From JAUVXJ01 sp034430275 (lineage in GTDB: Bacteria; Chloroflexota; Anaerolineae; UBA7937; B3-Chlor): a stretch of 27,088 bases of DNA. Below, piece by piece: positions 23,680 to 27,088 of the stretch (positions within the stretch are counted from its first letter, which is position 1; every line of letters starts with the position of its first letter). The stretch is taken from the NCBI GenBank assembly GCA_034430275.1, contig DAOUEW010000389.1, positions 1 through 27,088 of the forward strand, in the 5' to 3' direction. The position numbers and the translations under genes were made by a program. A model generated the notes under the pieces. That model worked only from the letters and a program-made list of their open reading frames with translations, searched no databases and was not told where the DNA came from.

Positions 23680-25149
23680 TCATTCTATCTCATCCGTGTG
23701 GCGTTGGAAATTGTCTCGGCCCTTCTCTTTTGCACGGTACATGGCGGAGTCTGCCTTCTTTACCAGATCATCCCCGTCCTCGCCGTCGTCGGGGTAGATG
23801 GCGAAACCAGCGCTCGTGGTGACATGGAGCACGTGTCTGCCAAGGACGAAAGGCTTTCTGATCACTTGTAGGATTCTTTCCGCCGCGTTGTGCGCATGTC
23901 CCGGTTCCGCCATCTCGGAGAGCAACAGCAGGAACTCATCGCCTCCCATCCGACATATGGTGTCGCTTTCGCGCGTAACAGAGATCAATCGATCGCCAAC
24001 CGCTTTCAGAAGCTGGTCCCCCACTGAGTGGCCCAGGGTGTCGTTGACTCCCTTGAAGTGATCCAGGTCGAGCAAGATGACCGCGACTCTTTGTTTGTTT
24101 CGACGTGCGTGGGCCAGAGCGACACCGAGGCGATCGTTGAACAGCGTGCGGTTGGGTAGGCCGGTCAACGTGTCGTGGTATGCGAGGCGCCTGACAGCCT
24201 CTTCGGCACGTATGCGCTCCGCAAGCTGTCGCTGGGTAGATTCGTGTAGCCGAGCGTTATCGATGGAGACGGCCGCGAAGTCGCCCAGGGCGGAAAGCAG
24301 GTAGCGATCGTGGTCCGAGAAAGGCGTAGCGGAGTCTGCCCTGGAAGCGCACAGCGCACCCATGGCCTTGTCACGCACCTTCAAAGGCACGGCCAGTACC
24401 AGCCACGACTGCTCCTGGCCCTGCGATTCAGTAACTCGGAGAATCGTGGCCCGACCAGTGGTCACGACCTGTCTCACGAGGGAGTCGTCTGTGCCCTGGC
24501 GTGGGACGCGCGCTCTGGGGTCATCAGACGTCTGGACAGCCCCGAGTAGAAGCTTACCGGTCTCTTCATCCAGAAGAAACAGTGACGTCTGCACGGCGTC
24601 GATGAGGTACGTGGCCGCTTCCACGACTCGGATCAGCAGCGTGTCTAGATCCAGGACCGAGGCTACCGCCTTGCTGATGCCATAGAGTATGCTTAGTTCT
24701 TTCAGCCTCTGCTCCAGTTGACGGTTGACCAACTCGACGCGTTCGGCCAACAGCTTCTTCTCTTTGCGGAGGCGCGCCTCCGTAAGTGACTTGTCTACCG
24801 CCTGCATGATCTCAGCGACCTTGAAGGGCTTGGGGAAGTAGTCCCTTACGCCAAGACGGAAAGCGTGTGCTGCGATGTTCTCTGATCCATGGGCAGTGAT
24901 CAGGATGGCTGGAATCTCCAGACCCTCCTTCTTCAGGGTCTCGAGAACTTGAAAACCGTCCATCTTCGGCATCTGTAGGTCTAGTAGGATGAGGTCTGGG
25001 TGATCCGTCAGCGCCAACCGCACCGCTTCGGCGCCGTCGGTCGCGCACACTGTTGTGTAGCCGCTGGGAAGCAGGAGCGAGTCTCTGAGGAATTCGACAT
25101 TCCTCATATCGTCATCTACGATTAGGATCCTTTCTCCCGCCATTTCCAT
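23680..25149 (-). CDS. REC-GAF-GGDEF response regulator diguanylate cyclase (489 aa)
   Basis: The receiver (about 7-120) keeps Asp12-14, Asp57, Thr85 and Lys107 (FPKPF). A coiled linker (about 122-155) leads to a GAF domain (about 155-302, ending AAVSIDNARLHE) and GGDEF at about 315-485. The GGDEF motif at 402-406 is intact and RESD at 393-396 is the RxxD inhibitory site, so this is a predicted phosphorylation-controlled c-di-GMP synthase with feedback inhibition. The GGDEF half is very similar to that of the cyclase at 18425-20338 (AYHDxLTGLPNR, LLDLDHFKG, SDTICRMGGDEF shared). ATG at 25149 is taken as the start, but the Met two codons later (25143) is equally possible. The next downstream gene, an REC-HD-GYP, would oppose its activity. 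Confidence 0.95.
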   Translation of the reverse strand: MEMAGERILIVDDDMRNVEFLRDSLLLPSGYTTVCATDGAEAVRLALTDHPDLILLDLQMPKMDGFQVLETLKKEGLEIPAILITAHGSENIAAHAFRLGVRDYFPKPFKVAEIMQAVDKSLTEARLRKEKKLLAERVELVNRQLEQRLKELSILYGISKAVASVLDLDTLLIRVVEAATYLIDAVQTSLFLLDEETGKLLLGAVQTSDDPRARVPRQGTDDSLVRQVVTTGRATILRVTESQGQEQSWLVLAVPLKVRDKAMGALCASRADSATPFSDHDRYLLSALGDFAAVSIDNARLHESTQRQLAERIRAEEAVRRLAYHDTLTGLPNRTLFNDRLGVALAHARRNKQRVAVILLDLDHFKGVNDTLGHSVGDQLLKAVGDRLISVTRESDTICRMGGDEFLLLLSEMAEPGHAHNAAERILQVIRKPFVLGRHVLHVTTSAGFAIYPDDGEDGDDLVKKADSAMYRAKEKGRDNFQRHTDEIE

Positions 25150-25459
25150 GCCCCAAAGTACTGGATGCCCCTTCCGTTAAGCGGGCATCGATTCCGATCG
25201 CTACGTGATCCAAGCCACGGCTTCTGTTAACGCTCCGTCGGCCATGAAATGGTGCGGCTGCACCGAGAAGGCGTATCTCCACTGAGTTTCGCGTCTGTCC
25301 GTCATGGCTTGACGATGGCATATACAGTCGGTGTTTCTCACCGGAGGATCCTCAGCCTCGCCATCGCCCGAGTGGATGGCAGTTTCCTCCCCGGTGGTGA
25401 TACACCATACCTGTGACGTCCCTCTCGATCTCATGGCCGGCCAGCTCTCGTGGTCTCTT
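25150..25459. other. 310-base gap with no supported gene
   Basis: This stretch separates the kinase remnant from the REC-GAF-GGDEF gene. A minus-strand frame at 25201-25434 is open and its last third (from an ATG near 25305) has a protein-like ending, WRYAFSVQPHHF, but it has no ribosome site and nothing I recognise. No convincing promoter pair or terminator was found. Confidence 0.5.
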
Positions 25460-25944
25460 TCAGAGTTCCGTCTGGGTTGTGGGGAGCACTACAGTGAACG
25501 CGCTTCTGCCTCTTACAACGCTCTGCACGCTGCTACCTCCCTGATTGGCCTCCAGGAGACTTCTGCACAGCGAGAGACCCAGCCCTATACCGTGCAGCTT
25601 GGTGGTGTACAATGGCTCGAAGATCTTCGGCATGTCTTGTGGTGCGATGCCCTGGCCCGTGTCAGACACGGAGAGCAGCACCTTATCGTGATCACACGAT
25701 GCGTCGATAGAGAGTGTTCCTCCCTCTGGCATGGCCTCGAAGGCGTCGGCCAGGAGATTGGCAGAGCCAGCCCCAGTTGCTGCGACAGCGCGCTCACAGC
25801 GCGCTGAACTTCTTGCTGAGTTGCTTCCTTTTCGAGACGGGCGAGACCGTCCAGAAGTACGAAATGCGATGTCAGGTACAGCACGATCGTTAGACCGACA
25901 ATGGCTAGACCTATGAGGGTCAGAGTTTGCTTGCGCAGCGTCAT
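25460..25944 (-). pseudogene. Collapsed sensor histidine kinase: N-terminus joined to ATPase end out of frame
   Basis: ATG at 25944 has an excellent ribosome site (GGAGGAAG, 5 bases away). It encodes MTLRKQTLTL, a membrane helix (about 10-32) and the start of an extracytoplasmic CHASE4-like region up to SALSQQLG (25771). Immediately after, in a different frame, comes the end of a histidine-kinase ATPase: N-box NLLADAFEAMPEGG from 25759, DTGQGI, FEPLYTTK, GIGLGLSLC, and a stop at 25460. The rest of the sensor domain, HAMP/PAS if any, and the whole DHp phospho-acceptor region are missing. A normal protein of this kind would be several hundred residues longer. The simplest reading is an internal deletion that also shifted the frame; an assembly collapse is the main alternative. 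It sits directly upstream of two REC proteins, so it may have been their kinase. Confidence 0.8.
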
Positions 25945-26108
25945 TCAGTCTTCCTCCAGCGGTTCGGCGCGGCAACATTGCGGACGTAGCGGGGGCTCCG
26001 CTGCAAGCGTCTGCTGGGCCAAGGAGCCCTCTCCTCTGGCAGCTTGTCTGCTGCTGCCTGGTCACTGCAAACACCTCTACCGTAGCCAGGTGTCCGAACA
26101 TCATGCTC

Positions 26109-26648
26109 TCATCCCTGAGTTACGCCTATCTGGACGCGCTGATCCAGGAGGAGCCCTACTCGTTCAGCAAGCGCATCGAGGTCTGCGGAGACGATGGTCG
26201 GTGCCTCGACGTCGGTATGTGCCATCTCGGGTGCCTGGAAGGCGAGCACCTTGAGATCCTCTGCGTGTCCATTGAGTCGCCGGCACAGACTTTCCGCGTC
26301 GACTCCTCTGGTCTGTGTATTCACCAGGACGAGCTCTGGCTTGAACTGGGCCAGTTTGATGCCCACCCGCAGTTCGTCTGGTGCGGTGGTGAACTCACAC
26401 GAGGGGAAGGCTCGAGCTAGGACACCCGTCAGTTCGTCACCATCGTCCACGACCAGCACCCTACCCTCGCGCTCTTCGAGTCGGGATCTGGTGCGCTCCA
26501 GGTACTCGTTCAGCATCTCCAGACTGTAACGTCTATGGCCGCCGGGAGTGCGGAACGGCATCAAGAGGCTCTCCTTCTCGATTCTGCCCAGCGTGAAGAG
26601 ACTGACATGGAGGTACTCTGCTGCTTCCCTGGCTGTAAGAAGACCCAT
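26109..26648 (-). CDS. BldC/excisionase-like HTH protein with degenerate receiver domain (179 aa)
   Basis: Residues 1-52 are a MerR-superfamily/excisionase-type winged HTH: LLTAREAAEYLHVS, the recognition segment, and the wing RTPGGHRRY at 33-41, close to BldC-type proteins. A short charged linker leads to a receiver-like domain (about 62-175). It keeps Asp68-Asp69 (VLVVDDGDE), but the phospho-acceptor position is Asn110 (LVLVNTQTRG), the Thr/Ser position reads FQAP, and the KP motif is replaced by SADLD. It is therefore a pseudo-receiver that probably cannot be phosphorylated. It is the promoter-proximal gene of the c-di-GMP island and likely regulates it. ATG at 26648 has a run of seven G eight bases upstream; the leader carries three 10-bp direct repeats that may be its operator. 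Confidence 0.88.
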   Translation of the reverse strand: MGLLTAREAAEYLHVSLFTLGRIEKESLLMPFRTPGGHRRYSLEMLNEYLERTRSRLEEREGRVLVVDDGDELTGVLARAFPSCEFTTAPDELRVGIKLAQFKPELVLVNTQTRGVDAESLCRRLNGHAEDLKVLAFQAPEMAHTDVEAPTIVSADLDALAERVGLLLDQRVQIGVTQG

Positions 26649-26660
26649 AGCCTCATCCCC

Positions 26661-26690
26661 CCCTGAGAAACGATGTGAAACGGTGTGAAA
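26661..26690. promoter_or_regulatory. Three tandem 10-bp direct repeats, candidate autoregulatory operator
   Basis: On the plus strand the leader reads CCCTGAGAAA, CGATGTGAAA, CGGTGTGAAA in perfect 10-base register; the two inner units differ at one position. They lie between the predicted transcription start (near 26696) and the HTH start codon. BldC-type proteins are known to bind direct repeats head to tail with about one helical turn spacing, so this arrangement fits binding by the adjacent HTH protein. Binding itself is inferred. Confidence 0.55.
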
Positions 26691-26702
26691 AACGCATAAT
26701 CC

Positions 26703-26731
26703 AGTTTACGGGCTTGCCTAATGCTTGTCAA
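26703..26731 (-). promoter_or_regulatory. Sigma70-type promoter of the c-di-GMP island
   Basis: On the minus strand a consensus TTGACA (26726-26731) and TAAACT (26703-26708, 4 of 6 matches) are separated by exactly 17 bases. Transcription would begin near 26696, giving a leader of about 48 bases before the HTH gene. Confidence 0.7.
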
Positions 26732-26931
26732 TAGGAAAATCGTACCCCTGGTCGCCAAGTAGCTGCCGCCACCGGTCGCGCGTATGCGGGGGTGGAGGCC
26801 GGAGCAGAGAGGCGGCAGGGCAGTTCCGCATTAATGCTCACAGGTGCGGGGAGGCTCTCGGCACGCGTGGCGTCAAGATAGGAATATTGTCGCAGTGAAA
26901 GCATTCTCTCAAGTGATGATGTTACCTGGGA
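26732..26931. other. Divergent intergenic region without a gene
   Basis: This stretch lies between the leftward promoter at 26703-26731 and the rightward one at 26932-26960. A minus-strand open frame crosses it (26728-26946) but lacks a ribosome site and overlaps both promoters. A poor extra leftward promoter (TTGAGA, 17 bases, CAATAT) lies near 26886-26914. Nothing else is recognisable. Confidence 0.5.
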
Positions 26932-26960
26932 TTGCCTTGTCTTCATACTGGTGATATAAT
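26932..26960 (+). promoter_or_regulatory. Sigma70-type promoter driving the gene at the right edge
   Basis: TTGCCT (26932-26937) and a perfect TATAAT (26955-26960) are 17 bases apart on the plus strand. Transcription would start near 26967, leaving a leader of about 100 bases before the ATG at 27070. Confidence 0.7.
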
Positions 26961-27069
26961 CGGCACGACAAGTGATGGTCCGGTGTCTTTGGATTCTGTC
27001 CCCTCGGCAGTGCTTGGGTGTGTAGTCGTGACAAGGATGCTCGCGGAACGGGCTCTAGGAGGAGAAACG

Positions 27070-27088
27070 ATGGGTAGGAATGGACGAC
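27070..27088 (+). CDS. Start of a gene running off the right edge
   Basis: An ATG at 27070 follows AGGAGGAG (27057-27064) by 5 bases, an excellent ribosome site, and a good promoter lies 110 bases upstream. Only six codons (MGRNGR) are inside the window, so no function can be given. It is transcribed divergently from the c-di-GMP island. Confidence 0.65.

Noticed and set aside
26728..26946. Minus-strand open frame of 72 codons
   Set aside because: No ribosome site or known motif, and it overlaps two promoter elements.

Overview
The window reads as GC-rich bacterial chromosome, most likely from a Chloroflexota (Anaerolineae-like) lineage. That placement is an inference from gene content: GAF-rich c-di-GMP proteins, a short helix-turn-helix protein fused to a degenerate receiver, a CHASE4-like kinase start, and an MGDG-synthase/flippase/PH-domain lipid operon. 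No rRNA, tRNA, CRISPR array, insertion sequence or phage gene was seen. Nearly all genes are on the minus strand; the exceptions are a gene remnant near 13.0-13.2 kb and a gene that begins at the right edge.

Left part (1-6.3 kb): a truncated secreted alpha/beta hydrolase of the TAP-like type, a 40-residue membrane peptide, a ferredoxin-nitroreductase fusion, a second copy of the membrane peptide that looks frameshifted, a large membrane-anchored serine beta-lactamase-like hydrolase, and a GyrI-like domain fused to a Cys/His-rich DUF6144-like domain.

Middle part (6.4-13.2 kb): a probable membrane-lipid or surface-glycolipid operon headed by an extended -10 promoter. In transcription order it encodes an alkaline-phosphatase-superfamily enzyme, an LPG-synthase-like membrane protein, an MGDG-synthase/MurG-type glycosyltransferase, a PH-domain membrane protein and an ICMT-like methyltransferase. 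Just upstream is a sugar-nucleotide epimerase with a near-consensus promoter (TTGACC, 17 bp, TATAAT) that fixes its start at a TTG codon. A plus-strand C-terminal gene remnant lies next to that promoter.

Right part (13.3-26.7 kb): a dense c-di-GMP signalling island. From its promoter near 26.7 kb it runs: BldC/excisionase-like HTH with a pseudo-receiver, a collapsed histidine kinase (N-terminus joined to the ATPase end with loss of frame), REC-GAF-GGDEF, REC-PAS-PAS-HD-GYP, MEDS-HD-GYP, GAF-GAF-PAS-GGDEF, and a 1720-residue protein with eight tandem GAF domains, a PAS and an HD-GYP. Two predicted cyclases with intact GGDEF and RxxD inhibitory motifs thus sit beside three predicted HD-GYP phosphodiesterases. 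The last two genes overlap by ATGA. Three 10-bp direct repeats between the head promoter and the first start codon are a candidate operator for the HTH protein. The most notable points are this island with its pseudo-receiver regulator and candidate operator, the eight-GAF sensor, and the duplicated small membrane peptide with its one-base frameshift.
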